Notes: a model not told the origin generated them from the letters alone. A stretch of DNA of 64,000 bases from Micromonospora cabrerizensis (GCF_022230955.1 NZ_JAKKFI010000058.1:62001-126000); one strand, 5' to 3'; positions 37,622 through 46,666 are shown, numbered from the stretch's first letter. Program-made: numbers and translations.

Positions 37622-38812
37622 GTGTACCTGACCCACCTGGACTGCCCGCGCTGCGGGCGGGAGTACGCGGCCGACGTGTTGCAGAACCTCTGCGAGTGCG
37701 GCTCGCCGCTGCTCGCCCGCTACGACCTGCCGGCGGTGGCCAGGGCAGTCACCCCGGAACGCTTTCCGCTGCGCCCGGCGGACCTGTGGCGCTACCGGGA
37801 GCTGCTGCCGGTCGCCGACCCGCGGCACGTCACGACGCTCGGCGAGGGGTGGACGCCGCTGCTGCGCGCCCCGGCGTACGGCGCCGAGATCGGCATCACG
37901 GACCTGATGGTCAAGGACGAGGGGTTGATCCCGACCGGGTCGTTCAAGGCGCGCGGCGCGGCGGTCGGGGTGAGCCGGGCCCGTGAGCTGGGTGTCGAGC
38001 GGATCGCGATGCCCACCAACGGCAACGCCGGGTCGGCCTGGGCTACCTACGCCGCACGGGCCGGGATGGGCGCGACCATCGTCATGCCGCTGGAGGCGCC
38101 GAGCATCTGCCGGCGCGAGTGCGTCGCCGCCGGTGCCGACCTGCGTCTGGTGGACGGGCTGATCAGCGACGCCGGTCGGCGGGTGGCCGAGTTGATCGCG
38201 GCGTCCAACGGGTCGATCTTCGACGCCGGCACGCTGCGCGAGCCCTACCGGCTGGAGGGCAAGAAGACGATGGGGTACGAGATCGTCGAGCAGCTCGGCT
38301 GGCAGGCGCCGGACGTGATCATCTACCCGACCGGCGGCGGTGTCGGCCTGATCGGCATCCACAAGGCGCTGCACGAGCTGCGCGAGCTGGGCTGGATCGG
38401 CGACAAGCTGCCCCGGCTGGTGGCGGTGCAGTCGACCGGCTGCGCGCCGATCGTGCGGGCCTTCGCGGCGGGCGAGGATCGGGCGCAGCCGTGGGCGGAC
38501 GCGCACACCGTCGCGTTCGGCATCACCGTGCCGGCGCCGCTGGGTGACGAGCTGATCCTGTCGGCCCTGCGGGAGTCCTCCGGCACGGCCGTCGCCGTCG
38601 ACGACGCGGACATCCTGGCCGACCTGCGGGACTTCGCCGGCCGGGAGGGGTTGCTGCTCTGCCCGGAGGGGGCGGCCTGCCTGACCGCGGCCCGGCAACT
38701 GCGCGCGGGCGGGTGGATCCGGGCCGGCGAACGGGTGGTGGTGCTCAACACCGGCGCCGGGTTGAAGTATCCGGACACCGTCGACGTGTCCGGCGTACCG
38801 CTGATGGGCTGA
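37622..38812 (+). CDS. thrC: Threonine synthase
   Basis: A 396-residue PLP enzyme that converts O-phosphohomoserine to threonine. It begins with a zinc-ribbon-like CPRCGREY...CECG (about 7-30), the PLP lysine is in LIPTGSFKARGAAVG (about 115), and PTNGNAGSAWATYAA and the phosphate loop PTGGGVGLIGI are the expected PLP contacts. GTG 37622 has AGGAG 4 bases before it; GTG 37604 overlapping the upstream stop (GTGA) is an alternative. It is co-oriented with the LigD-like gene but unrelated in function. Some members of this family act on other substrates, so the assignment is likely but not proven. Confidence 0.88.
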   Translation: MYLTHLDCPRCGREYAADVLQNLCECGSPLLARYDLPAVARAVTPERFPLRPADLWRYRELLPVADPRHVTTLGEGWTPLLRAPAYGAEIGITDLMVKDEGLIPTGSFKARGAAVGVSRARELGVERIAMPTNGNAGSAWATYAARAGMGATIVMPLEAPSICRRECVAAGADLRLVDGLISDAGRRVAELIAASNGSIFDAGTLREPYRLEGKKTMGYEIVEQLGWQAPDVIIYPTGGGVGLIGIHKALHELRELGWIGDKLPRLVAVQSTGCAPIVRAFAAGEDRAQPWADAHTVAFGITVPAPLGDELILSALRESSGTAVAVDDADILADLRDFAGREGLLLCPEGAACLTAARQLRAGGWIRAGERVVVLNTGAGLKYPDTVDVSGVPLMG

Positions 38813-38821
38813 ACGCGGCAG

Positions 38822-38852
38822 GCACCCCGCGGACCTGCGGTCCGCGGGGTGT
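38822..38852. terminator. Bidirectional hairpin between thrC and the pectate lyase
   Basis: CACCCCGCGGAC (38823-38834) and GTCCGCGGGGTG (38840-38851) form a perfect 12-base stem, extended by one G-T pair, in the convergent gap. Confidence 0.75.
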
Positions 38853-38864
38853 CACCGTGTCGAC

Positions 38865-40235
38865 CTACTGGTAGGTGATGTCGGAGGACGAGTAGAGGCA
38901 GTTGACGCCGTCGGCGCCCTCGCCGATCTCGGTCGGCTCGCTGCCCTTCGGCACGCCCTTGTACTTCACGCAGATGGACGTCTCCCGGTCCGGGTCACCG
39001 ACGATGGTGATCCGGCTGAACCGGGCGGTGTCACCCCAGTTGGTGTTGATGCCGGCGATCGCGTCGGTGTTGCGGACGGTCACGTTGTCCAGCACCACGT
39101 GCCGCTGGTACGACGTCGAGCAGTTGCCGCAGGCCCGGTAGAGCTTCCCGACGTTCTCCGCCCGGAAGTTCTTGATGTGGACGGTGCCCGAGCCGTTGTG
39201 CTGGAAAACCTTGTCGCTGGCCGAGCGGGCGCCGCCGCCGTCGACGGTGTACGTGGTGCCGCCCCGGAAGGTGGCCGCGTCCTCGCCGACGTCCTCCCAC
39301 CAGACGTTGATCAGGGTGCAGTTGCCCTCGCAGTGCACGCCGTCGCCGGCCGGAGCACCGATGATGACGTTGCGCAGGGTGGCGCCGGCGGCCAGCTCGA
39401 ACATCGGGTCCTGGCTCTCGCTCTGCCCGCCGTCACCGATGCCGTAGTAGCGCTTGAGCCCGCCGTCGAAGGAGCCGGAGACCGTGATGGTGGCGTCGAC
39501 CTTCTGGCTGCTGGTCGGTGTCGGCCAGCCAGCCGGCGGAGGTGTGGTGGTCGGCGGCGGAGTGGTGGTGGGTGGCGGGGTGGTGGTCGGCGGCGGCGTG
39601 GTCGGGGTGCCGCCACCGGACGAGTCGACGGTCACGTCGTCGAAGCCACCGCTGGCGTACGCGGTGACCAGGCCGATGCGGCCCGCGCCGGCCAGGCTGT
39701 TGCTGCCGGACGCGATCTGCGTGCCGTTGACGAAGCCCCGGATGGTGCTGCCGCTGGTCTCGATGCGCAGGGTGTACCAGGTGCCGGTGCCGACGCCCAG
39801 CGCCGCGGAGCCGATCGCGGTGACGCTGCTGCCGTTGACCGCCTGGAGCTCGGCCCGACCGGAGCCGAGCAGGGCCAGCCGGTACATCTTGGTGCTGCTG
39901 GCCGACCGTGCGGCCAGCCCGACCAGGGCGCTGGAGGAGCCGAAGCTCGCGGGCCTGACCCGGGCCTGCACGGAGTAGTCGGTCCAGCTGGTCTGACCGG
40001 CGAACTGCCGGGCCAGTTCACTGCCGGCGTTGGACTGGTTGAGCACGCCGGAGCCGTCGACCGTCCAGGTGCCGCCCGACTTGGACCAGCCGGAGGTGTT
40101 GCCGTCGGTGAAGTCGTCGCTGAAGACGGTGGCCGCGAAGGCCGAGGTCATGCTGGCGGTGAGAGCCGCGGCGGTCACGCCGGCGCCCAGGGCCAGGAGT
40201 AGTGGCCGACGGCCGGGAAGTCGTCTCTTCTGCAC
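38865..40235 (-). CDS. Secreted PL3 pectate lyase with N-terminal concanavalin-like domain
   Basis: A 456-residue secreted enzyme. A signal peptide (about 1-35: QKRRLPGRRPLLLALGAG then MTSAFAA) precedes a beta-sandwich (about 38-205, FSDDFTDGNTSGW to GGFDDVTVDSS) resembling carbohydrate-binding LamG-like modules. A Thr-Pro linker built from TTTPPP units (about 212-235) leads to a C-terminal PL3 domain. That domain has GQSESQDPMFELAAGATLRN, DGVHCEGNCTLINVWWEDVG and RACGNCSTSYQRHVVL. It cleaves polygalacturonate by beta-elimination outside the cell. GTG 40235 has AAGGAGGA 7 bases upstream. Confidence 0.92.
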   Translation of the reverse strand: MQKRRLPGRRPLLLALGAGVTAAALTASMTSAFAATVFSDDFTDGNTSGWSKSGGTWTVDGSGVLNQSNAGSELARQFAGQTSWTDYSVQARVRPASFGSSSALVGLAARSASSTKMYRLALLGSGRAELQAVNGSSVTAIGSAALGVGTGTWYTLRIETSGSTIRGFVNGTQIASGSNSLAGAGRIGLVTAYASGGFDDVTVDSSGGGTPTTPPPTTTPPPTTTPPPTTTPPPAGWPTPTSSQKVDATITVSGSFDGGLKRYYGIGDGGQSESQDPMFELAAGATLRNVIIGAPAGDGVHCEGNCTLINVWWEDVGEDAATFRGGTTYTVDGGGARSASDKVFQHNGSGTVHIKNFRAENVGKLYRACGNCSTSYQRHVVLDNVTVRNTDAIAGINTNWGDTARFSRITIVGDPDRETSICVKYKGVPKGSEPTEIGEGADGVNCLYSSSDITYQ

Positions 40236-40381
40236 AGGTGTCCTCCTTGACGCATGTGGTGGCGATCCCTCGGCGTCCACTCGGGGACGTGGCGGCACGG
40301 CGTGCGGCCGTCGCCTGGGATCGGTGCGCGCCCCCGTCGGATGCCCGGACCGAAGCGGGGTGAAGCGGGGTCAAAGACCAT

Positions 40382-40397
40382 GGGAAAGGGCTTTCCC
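40382..40397. promoter_or_regulatory. LacI-type palindrome upstream of the pectate lyase
   Basis: GGGAAAG-GG-CTTTCCC is a palindrome with perfect 7-base arms, about 150 bases before the pectate lyase start. Its arrangement resembles LacI-family operators that control plant-polymer enzymes; the factor is unknown. Confidence 0.4.
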
Positions 40398-40476
40398 GCT
40401 CCTTCGAGGCTAGGACCGCGCACACATCGACGTCAATGCCTGGCGTTTGCAGGTCTGTTGCAGGATTTCGCGGTGA

Positions 40477-42276
40477 TCAGTAGCTGTCCGGCTGGGTGAT
40501 CCGCCAGGCCGCGTTGATCAGCCCGATGTGCGAGAGCGCCTGCGGGGTGTTGCCGAGCTGCGCACCGGTGGACAGGTCGATCTGTTCGCTGAACAGGCCC
40601 AGGTCGTTGGCGTACCCGACGACCCGCTCGAAGAGCGCCTCGGCCCGCTGCTGCTCACCCGTCATCACCAGACACTCCACCAGCCAGAACGAGCACAGCA
40701 GAAATCCGGCCGGGTCGGTCGTCCACCGCCGCAGCAGTCCGTCCTCGGTGCCCAGCTCACGCTCGACCATCGCGATGGTCGAGCGCATCCGCGGGTCGGT
40801 GGCCGGAAGGAAGTGCGTCACCGGCAGGGCGAGCACCGAGGCGTCCAGTTCCGCCGACCCGAACGCGCCGGTGAACGCCCCGATCCGGTCGTTCCACCCC
40901 TCACGCAGCACGGTGTCGCGGATCTCGTCGCGGATCGTGGCCCAGCGACCCGGGTCGGCCCGATCGCCGAGCCGGTCGGCGAGCCCCACCGCCCGGTCCA
41001 TCGTGAGCCAGCAGGCCACCTTGGACGAGACGTAGTGGCGCTCCTCGTCCCGGGTCTCCCAGATACCCCGGTCCGGCAGACGCCACGTCTTGGCCACCTG
41101 CTCGGTCAGGCCGAGCACCATCTCCCGCAACTCGTCCTCGAACGTCGCGCCGAGGTAGTCGCGCAGCCGCCACACCGCGGACATCACCTCACCCGGCACG
41201 TCGAGCTGCCGCTGCCGCCAGGCGTCGTTGCCGACCCGCACCGGCCGGCTGTCGCGGTATCCGCGCAGATGGGGGCAGTGGTGCTCGGAGAGATCGCGCT
41301 CGCCCTCCAGCCCGAAGAGCACCGGCACGGGCTCGTCGCCGATCCGGCCGATCGAGCGGGTCGCCCAGGCGAACAGCCGGGACGTCTCGTCGGGGCAGGC
41401 GGCCACCCACAGCGCCCGCATCGTCAGCGAGAAGTCCCGCAACCACGAGTACCGGTAGTCGTAGTTCCGGTCGCCGCCGATCTGCTCGGGCAGCGAGGAG
41501 GTCAGCGCGGCGGCGACCGCGCCACTGCGGGCGTACGTGAGGCCGGTCAGGACGGTCGAGCTGTGCTTGACGAGTTCGGGGTAGCGGCCGGAGTACCCGT
41601 GTGTCTCCCGGAACGCCTGCCAGGCCTGTGTCGTCTCGGCGAGGGTCGTCAGCGGGTCCACCCGGGCCGGCGGTTCGCCGTACGCCGCACCGAAGGCCAG
41701 GTCCGTCCCGACCACCTGACCGGCGGAGACCTCGAACTCCTGGGTCACCCGGTCGGTACTCGCCCGCAGGTGCAGGCCCCCGGCGCGCAACATCAGCACG
41801 ATCGGGCCGGCACCGGCCAGCACACCGCCGTCCGGCTGCTCGTGCAGGTACGGCGTGAGCAGGCCGTACTCCGGGCGGGGCGCGAAGTCCAGCGCCATCC
41901 GTACCCGGCCGGACAGCCCCTCGACCACCCGGATCAGTACGGCGGGTGAATTCCTGCCCAGCTCGTGGGCACGGGCGCCGACCTCGGCGGCCAGGGCATC
42001 GGTGACCGCCACGCTGCCGTGCGGCGTGTGGTGCACCGTCCGCAGCACCAACGTGTCCGGCAGGTACGCGCGCTCCACCCGGAACCCCGGACCACCGACC
42101 CCGACCGGCGCCAGCCGGAAGTGGCCAGCTCCCGGGTCGAGCAGCCGCGCGAACACGGCCGACCCGTCGAACCGGTGCGGGCACCACCAGTCGATCGAGC
42201 CGTCCTTGCCGACCAACGCCCCGGAACGGGAGTCCGAGAGGAACCCGTAGTCGGAGATCGGCGGCTGCTGCTCCAC
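40477..42276 (-). CDS. GH15 family glycoside hydrolase (glucoamylase/trehalase-like)
   Basis: A 599-residue cytoplasmic enzyme with no signal peptide. The N-terminal beta domain begins MEQQPPISDYGFLSDSRSGA, and the (alpha/alpha)6 catalytic domain starts at about 235 with EQIGGDRNYDYRYSWLRDFS. A conserved C-terminal TGAQLGNTPQALSHIGLINA follows. Actinobacterial members include trehalases and isomaltose-acting glucoamylases, so trehalose hydrolysis is likely but not proved. The expected general acid/base Glu pairs are not individually identified. It is separated from the cupin gene by 48 bases and may be co-transcribed with it. Confidence 0.9.
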   Translation of the reverse strand: MEQQPPISDYGFLSDSRSGALVGKDGSIDWWCPHRFDGSAVFARLLDPGAGHFRLAPVGVGGPGFRVERAYLPDTLVLRTVHHTPHGSVAVTDALAAEVGARAHELGRNSPAVLIRVVEGLSGRVRMALDFAPRPEYGLLTPYLHEQPDGGVLAGAGPIVLMLRAGGLHLRASTDRVTQEFEVSAGQVVGTDLAFGAAYGEPPARVDPLTTLAETTQAWQAFRETHGYSGRYPELVKHSSTVLTGLTYARSGAVAAALTSSLPEQIGGDRNYDYRYSWLRDFSLTMRALWVAACPDETSRLFAWATRSIGRIGDEPVPVLFGLEGERDLSEHHCPHLRGYRDSRPVRVGNDAWRQRQLDVPGEVMSAVWRLRDYLGATFEDELREMVLGLTEQVAKTWRLPDRGIWETRDEERHYVSSKVACWLTMDRAVGLADRLGDRADPGRWATIRDEIRDTVLREGWNDRIGAFTGAFGSAELDASVLALPVTHFLPATDPRMRSTIAMVERELGTEDGLLRRWTTDPAGFLLCSFWLVECLVMTGEQQRAEALFERVVGYANDLGLFSEQIDLSTGAQLGNTPQALSHIGLINAAWRITQPDSY

Positions 42277-42324
42277 CCGCCGGGGGTACCCGCATCGGCC
42301 CCGATCAGGCCGCTGCCGTGCCGG

Positions 42325-42729
42325 TCACTCGGTCGGTGGCTCGTCCTCGCCCGCCGCCTCGGCCGCGTCGGCCTCCTCCTTGGTCCGGTGCACGGCCTGG
42401 TCGGCGTGCTCCGGCGGACCGTAGACCGTGTACAGCACCAGCGGGTTGGGGCCGGTGTTGACGAAGTTGTGCTTGGTGCCCGCCGGGACCACGACCAGGT
42501 CCCCGGCGGCGACCTTCCGCGTGTTGCCGCCGACCTTCGCCTCGCCGACGCCGCTGACGAAGGTCAGGATCTGGTCGATGCCCTCGTGCACCTCCTCGCC
42601 GATCTCCCCATCGGCGGGGATGGTCATGATGACCAACTGGGTGTGCTCACCGGTCCACAGCACCCGCCGGAAATCCGGACTCTTCTCGGCGACGGTCGCG
42701 ATCGTGAAATGCTCCATGCCCACGCTCAT
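42325..42729 (-). CDS. Cupin-domain protein
   Basis: A 134-residue protein with a single cupin barrel. The first motif is EEVHEGIDQILTFVSGVGEA, with VHEG-like metal ligands, and the second PAGTKHNFVNTG contains the other His. The C-terminal 30 residues are acidic (KEEADAAEAAGEDEPPTE). Such small cupins are often isomerases or binding proteins; no substrate can be named. Start ATG 42729 is preferred, ATG 42717 possible. It precedes the GH15 gene and may be co-transcribed with it. Confidence 0.85.
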   Translation of the reverse strand: MSVGMEHFTIATVAEKSPDFRRVLWTGEHTQLVIMTIPADGEIGEEVHEGIDQILTFVSGVGEAKVGGNTRKVAAGDLVVVPAGTKHNFVNTGPNPLVLYTVYGPPEHADQAVHRTKEEADAAEAAGEDEPPTE

Positions 42730-42954
42730 ACCCCGTTCGGCGGCACGCCACGCCGGGACTCGCGAATGGTGGAATTCCCCACGGTCCGCAGGTTTGGTTC
42801 CGGGCGGACCGGGGATCGAGGACCAGGACCGGCACGAACAGCCGGTCGAGCCAGGTCCCCGCCGGCGTACCGCCGAACGGCTGCGGTGGTGGGAGACGGC
42901 CAGAGCGCGGCGACGCCCGACCACGGTCGAGCGGCGCCGCGCGCTCTTGTGGGT

Positions 42955-43842
42955 CTAGCGGTGCAGCCAGCTGAGCAGGTCGGTTGGGCCCAGCGCCGAG
43001 ACCCGCTCCTGGTAGCGGGCCTGCGCGGACGCGTCCAACAGCGTGCGGCCCTGCCCCGAGCGGCCCTGGCGGAAGAAGGCTTGACGGTCGCTCAACACAC
43101 CGAGCGAGTCCGGGGCGAGCCGGTCGGCGCGCTCCCGCATCCGCCCGAAGGTGGCCGCCTCGACCAGCTCCGGCCACCGCTCGGCGGCGACCGGGATGCC
43201 CCAACGGTCGGCGAGCCGCCGCATCTCACCACCCAGGTCGGCCAGCAGATCGTCGTAGTGCACCAGCGCGATGTTCGGCTCGTGCCGCCGGGCCCAGGCG
43301 TCGCGCAGGTGCAGCATCACCCCGGGCAACGAGTCCAGTTCGGTACGCGGATCCACCTCCTGGTCGACCCAGCTCGGCAACCACTGCTCCAGCGGGAGGC
43401 GCTTCCTCGGCGGCCCGGTCGGGGCGGGCTGGCCGGTCAGCTCGGCGAGGCGCACCCGGTTGAGGTTGCCGGCCTGGTGGTAGAGGGAGACCGCCATGTC
43501 CAGCGGGTGCCGGGCCACCACCACGTAGTTCACCCGGGGGTCGAGCGGCACCCCGTCCAGCGGAGTGTGTGTCTTGACGAACCGCCGGTGCGGCTGCGCG
43601 GCCAGCCGGTCGTACACCGCGTCCTGCGGCTCGGCCAACCAGTCCAGCCACGGCGACAGCACGTTCAGCGGCGCCGGCAGCTCCGGGGTGCCCAGCACCA
43701 GCAGCGCGCAGATCATCTGCATCCAGGTGGTGCCGCTCTTGGAGCGGGTGCTGATCACGATGTCGCCGTCGCGGAAGGGGAAGCCGACCCATCGGGCGCT
43801 GTCCTCGTCGTCGGATCGGTAACGGTGGGCTGGCGTGGGCAT
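42955..43842 (-). CDS. PAPS-dependent sulfotransferase
   Basis: A 295-residue sulfotransferase that moves a sulfonate from PAPS to an alcohol or amine of an unknown acceptor. The 5'-phosphosulfate loop is STRSKSGTTWMQM (about 30-43), FVKTHTPLDGV is a second conserved segment (catalytic His region), and the 3'-phosphate motif is VVARHPLDMAVSLYHQ (about 110-125). It resembles aryl/sterol-type bacterial homologues rather than carbohydrate-specific types. It is the last of a run of minus-strand genes and separated by 225 bases from the cupin. Confidence 0.9.
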   Translation of the reverse strand: MPTPAHRYRSDDEDSARWVGFPFRDGDIVISTRSKSGTTWMQMICALLVLGTPELPAPLNVLSPWLDWLAEPQDAVYDRLAAQPHRRFVKTHTPLDGVPLDPRVNYVVVARHPLDMAVSLYHQAGNLNRVRLAELTGQPAPTGPPRKRLPLEQWLPSWVDQEVDPRTELDSLPGVMLHLRDAWARRHEPNIALVHYDDLLADLGGEMRRLADRWGIPVAAERWPELVEAATFGRMRERADRLAPDSLGVLSDRQAFFRQGRSGQGRTLLDASAQARYQERVSALGPTDLLSWLHR

Positions 43843-43922
43843 CGGAGCAGCGTAGTCGCGGAGCCGACAGCCCAGCAGCCGAATTGCGACTCCACAGCCT
43901 GTGAGACATGCCCATGCCTGGC

Positions 43923-43933
43923 TAGATTGAAGT
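43923..43933 (+). promoter_or_regulatory. Candidate -10 box, leaderless beta-family gene
   Basis: TAGATT (43923-43928) ends 5 bases before ATG 43934 and no Shine-Dalgarno is present. Confidence 0.4.
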
Positions 43934-44998
43934 ATGGTGCCCGCCCACGGGAGCCGGGCGGCGGAACCGGTCTACCGCCCCATCCTCGCCTGCCGACGAG
44001 GCGAGCTGGACGCTCTGAGCCACCTCGACCCCACGGCCGCCGCCCTGGTCGCCCCGATCCTGGAGGTCGGCGCGATCGACAGGTCCACCATGGACAGTGT
44101 CCGCCGGCTGCCGCCCGGGCTCGTGCCGGCCGTCGACGTCAGCGCGCTGCCGGACACACCCGCGACGGAACTGGGCCGTTGGGACGTACCCCTGGTGCCG
44201 GTGATCGGGCTCGCGGAGAGCGACCACCGGCTGGTCGTGCACGGCGCGGCGGCGCGGGCGCACGGCCGGGCGCTGGTCCGCCTGCGAGCCGGCCAGGACC
44301 GGGCCGGGCCGGACGGGAGCACCACCGCGGTGGAACGGGTCTGGCGGCACACCGCCCTCGCCCCCGAGGAGTGCGACCTGCTGGTGGACGCCGGGGACGT
44401 GTGCTGCCCGGCGGATGTGCGGTCGGCCGAGCCCCGGGTGCGTCGCCTGCTGGACTGGGCGCGCCGGCACGCCTGGCGGTCCGTGACGGTGGCGGCGGGC
44501 GGGATGCCGCCGACGTTGTCCCGGCTGCCGACCGACGAGCCGATCCGGCTGGACCGCTGGGACTGGCAACTTTGGCAACGACTGGCCGACGCCGGGGTCG
44601 GCTACGGCGACTACGGGGTCCACCCGGCCGTGCCCGGCACCGGCGACCCCGGCGACCGGCTGCCGACGGTGCGGTACACCGACGACGGCAGCTGGTGGGT
44701 CTACCGCTGGGCGCGGCGAGGTGGCCGCAGCGAGGAGCGGTTCGCCGACCTGTGCCGCACGCTGGTGTCGGCGCCGCACTGGCCGAGCGCCGGCGCGGCC
44801 TTCTCCTGGGGCGACCACGAGCTGCTGCGCCGCGCCCGGCGGGGCGCCGGTGCCGGCTCGGCCGCCAACTGGGCGGCGTGGAGCACCTCCCACCACCTGG
44901 CGTACGTACTCGCGACGCTGGTGCGCCCGGACGACGACACGCCGCCGAGCTGGCGCCCCCGGCCGGGTCCGTCACAGCGGGGGCGAGCGCCTCGGTGA
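43934..44998 (+). CDS. Beta-family protein
   Basis: A 354-residue cytoplasmic protein matching the beta family named after a phage T4 product. The N-terminal YRPILACRRGELDALSHLDP and LVAPILEVGAI are the usual start, and the rest alternates beta strands and helices (a likely TIM-barrel-like fold), with SVTVAAGGMPPTLSRLP and the terminal ANWAAWSTSHHLAYVL. Members occur beside defence and mobile-element genes in some genomes, but here it is isolated. Function is unknown. ATG 43934 looks leaderless; it is divergent from the sulfotransferase. Confidence 0.75.
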   Translation: MVPAHGSRAAEPVYRPILACRRGELDALSHLDPTAAALVAPILEVGAIDRSTMDSVRRLPPGLVPAVDVSALPDTPATELGRWDVPLVPVIGLAESDHRLVVHGAAARAHGRALVRLRAGQDRAGPDGSTTAVERVWRHTALAPEECDLLVDAGDVCCPADVRSAEPRVRRLLDWARRHAWRSVTVAAGGMPPTLSRLPTDEPIRLDRWDWQLWQRLADAGVGYGDYGVHPAVPGTGDPGDRLPTVRYTDDGSWWVYRWARRGGRSEERFADLCRTLVSAPHWPSAGAAFSWGDHELLRRARRGAGAGSAANWAAWSTSHHLAYVLATLVRPDDDTPPSWRPRPGPSQRGRAPR

Positions 44999-45006
44999 AA
45001 CCGCTG

Positions 45007-45288
45007 CTACTGCTTCTCGGTGAAGCCGAACTGGATGATGCCCTCGTCGTCGACGGTGGCGTCCACCGACGCGTCGCCGAGCAGCTCGGCGGCATCCTCG
45101 TCCAGGAAGATCCGGGCACCCTGGTTGTCGACCACCCGATCGCCCTGCGCCGGCTCGGGCACCAGCTCCACGGTGAGCGAGCCCGCCTCGGTGTCGGCGG
45201 CGATACGGACCCCGCCGTCCTGGGCGACGTCCTGCTGGTTGGCGAGGTCACGGATGACGAGCACAGCGTTGTCGGTCATGGTGAGCAT
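45007..45288 (-). CDS. HesB/IscA-like small protein without cysteines
   Basis: A 93-residue protein whose length and strand pattern (MTDNAVLVIRDLANQ, GGVRIAADTEAGSLTVELVP, IFLDEDAAELLGDASVDA) match A-type iron-sulfur carriers of the HesB group. The conserved C-terminal Cys-x-Cys used to hold the cluster is absent; the tail ends EGIIQFGFTEKQ and no Cys occurs anywhere. Cluster binding is therefore unlikely. Similar Cys-less homologues are frequent in actinobacteria. It is convergent with the beta-family gene. Confidence 0.82.
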   Translation of the reverse strand: MLTMTDNAVLVIRDLANQQDVAQDGGVRIAADTEAGSLTVELVPEPAQGDRVVDNQGARIFLDEDAAELLGDASVDATVDDEGIIQFGFTEKQ

Positions 45289-45483
45289 GGGCGGAACTCC
45301 TCGTGGATTCTCGGCTCGCGGTCGGATTCACGGGCAGACCGGACAGTCGGCCCGCGGACGAGCGCACGTGGGAGGCGACAGGAGGGGCGAACGGTCATCG
45401 CCGTCGCATCGGGATCGGGGCAGCTGACGGCCCCGTCACCTCCACCGTGCCCGCTGCCCGACGATCCGTCAAATAGAGCCAGG

Positions 45484-46557
45484 TCAGTCGAGTGCGGGGG
45501 CCGGGGCGAGCCAGGCGCGAATCTCGTTGACCGCCGCGCGGCCGGCCCGGTTGGCGCCGATGGTGCTGGCCGAGGGGCCGTACCCGACCAGGTGAACCCG
45601 CTCGTCGGCGACCACCCGGGTGCCGTCCATCGTGATACCGCCGCCCGGCGCGCGCAGGCCCAGCGGGGCGAGATGGTCGATGGCGGCGCGGAAGCCGGTG
45701 CACCAGAGGATCACGTCCGCCGGCACGTTCCGCCCGTCCGCCCAGGCCACCCCGTCGGGTGTGATCCGGTCGAACACGGGTAGCCGGTCGAGGACACCCC
45801 GCTCCCGCAGCCGGCGTACCTCGGGGGTGACCGGCAGCCCGGTCACGCCCACCACGCTGCCCGGTGGGCGGCCCGCCCGGACCGCCTCGTCCACCCGGGC
45901 GACCGCGGCACGGCCCAGCTCCGCGCCGAACTCCTCGTCCCGGAACTCCGGCGGTCGGCGGGTCACCCAGGTGGTGGCCGCCGCGACCGTGGAGACCTCA
46001 CCGAGCAGTTGCACGGCCGAGGTGCCGCCCCCGACGACCACCACCCGCAGGCCGGTGAACTCGGCCGGGCCCCGGTAGTCGGCCGTGTGCAACTGCCGGC
46101 CCCGAAACGACGACCGGCCGGGGTAGTGCGGCCAGAACGGCCGGGTCCAGGTGCCGGTCGCGTTGATCAGGGCCCGGGCGACCCACCGGTCCTGGTCGGT
46201 CTCCACGTCCAGCCGCCCGTCCGGGCGGGAGCGCACGGCACGGACCCGCACCGGCCGCCGCACCGGCAGCTCGAAGGCCCTCTCGTACGCGGCGAAGTAG
46301 GCGCTCACCTGCTCGGCCGCCGGGCGCTTGGGCTCGGCGGGCGGGAGCGGCAGCCCAGGCAGGTCGTGGAAGCCGTGCACCCGGTCGAAGACCAGTGTCG
46401 GCCAGCGGTGCTGCCAGGCTCCGCCCGGCCCGTCGTCGCCGTCGAGGATGACGAAGCCGCTGCCGGGCGGGAAGCCGGTGCGGCGCAGGTGGTAGCCGGC
46501 GCTCAGGCCGGCCTGGCCGGCGCCGATCACCACGACGTCCGCGGAGTGGGTGTCCAC
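45484..46557 (-). CDS. Flavin-dependent monooxygenase/oxidoreductase
   Basis: A 357-residue protein with two Rossmann sites: FAD at ADVVVIGAGQAGLSAGYHL (about 6-25) and NADPH at LRVVVVGGGTSAVQLLGEV (about 165). Between them are DGPGGAWQHRWPTL and INATGTWTRPFWP, as in flavin-containing and Baeyer-Villiger-type monooxygenases. It may oxygenate sulfur, nitrogen or ketone substrates. The start is uncertain: GTG 46557 fits the fold, GTG 46617 would add twenty residues; no strong ribosome-binding site marks either. It is divergent from aqpZ. Confidence 0.85.
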   Translation of the reverse strand: MDTHSADVVVIGAGQAGLSAGYHLRRTGFPPGSGFVILDGDDGPGGAWQHRWPTLVFDRVHGFHDLPGLPLPPAEPKRPAAEQVSAYFAAYERAFELPVRRPVRVRAVRSRPDGRLDVETDQDRWVARALINATGTWTRPFWPHYPGRSSFRGRQLHTADYRGPAEFTGLRVVVVGGGTSAVQLLGEVSTVAAATTWVTRRPPEFRDEEFGAELGRAAVARVDEAVRAGRPPGSVVGVTGLPVTPEVRRLRERGVLDRLPVFDRITPDGVAWADGRNVPADVILWCTGFRAAIDHLAPLGLRAPGGGITMDGTRVVADERVHLVGYGPSASTIGANRAGRAAVNEIRAWLAPAPALD

Positions 46558-46654
46558 GCCGTCTACAACGCCGCGTTCGTCACCGCTGTGCCCGTTCCCG
46601 GCGGTCGCGCCGATCACAGACCGCCATTTCGGCGACGACCACCTGACCTGCACA

Positions 46655-46666
46655 TACGCTGAGTGA
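46655..46666 (+). promoter_or_regulatory. Candidate -10 box, leaderless aqpZ
   Basis: TACGCT (46655-46660) is 6 bases before ATG 46667 and there is no ribosome-binding site. Confidence 0.45.

Noticed and set aside
42730..42954. A small gene between the cupin and sulfotransferase genes
   Set aside because: The frames here are short extensions of shadow frames with no ribosome-binding site or recognisable content; it reads as spacer.
41965..45783. A 1,272-codon plus-strand frame over the GH15 5' end, cupin, sulfotransferase, beta and HesB genes
   Set aside because: It overlaps several genes with clear catalytic or family motifs on the minus or plus strand and has low-complexity translation; it is open because stops are rare at high GC.
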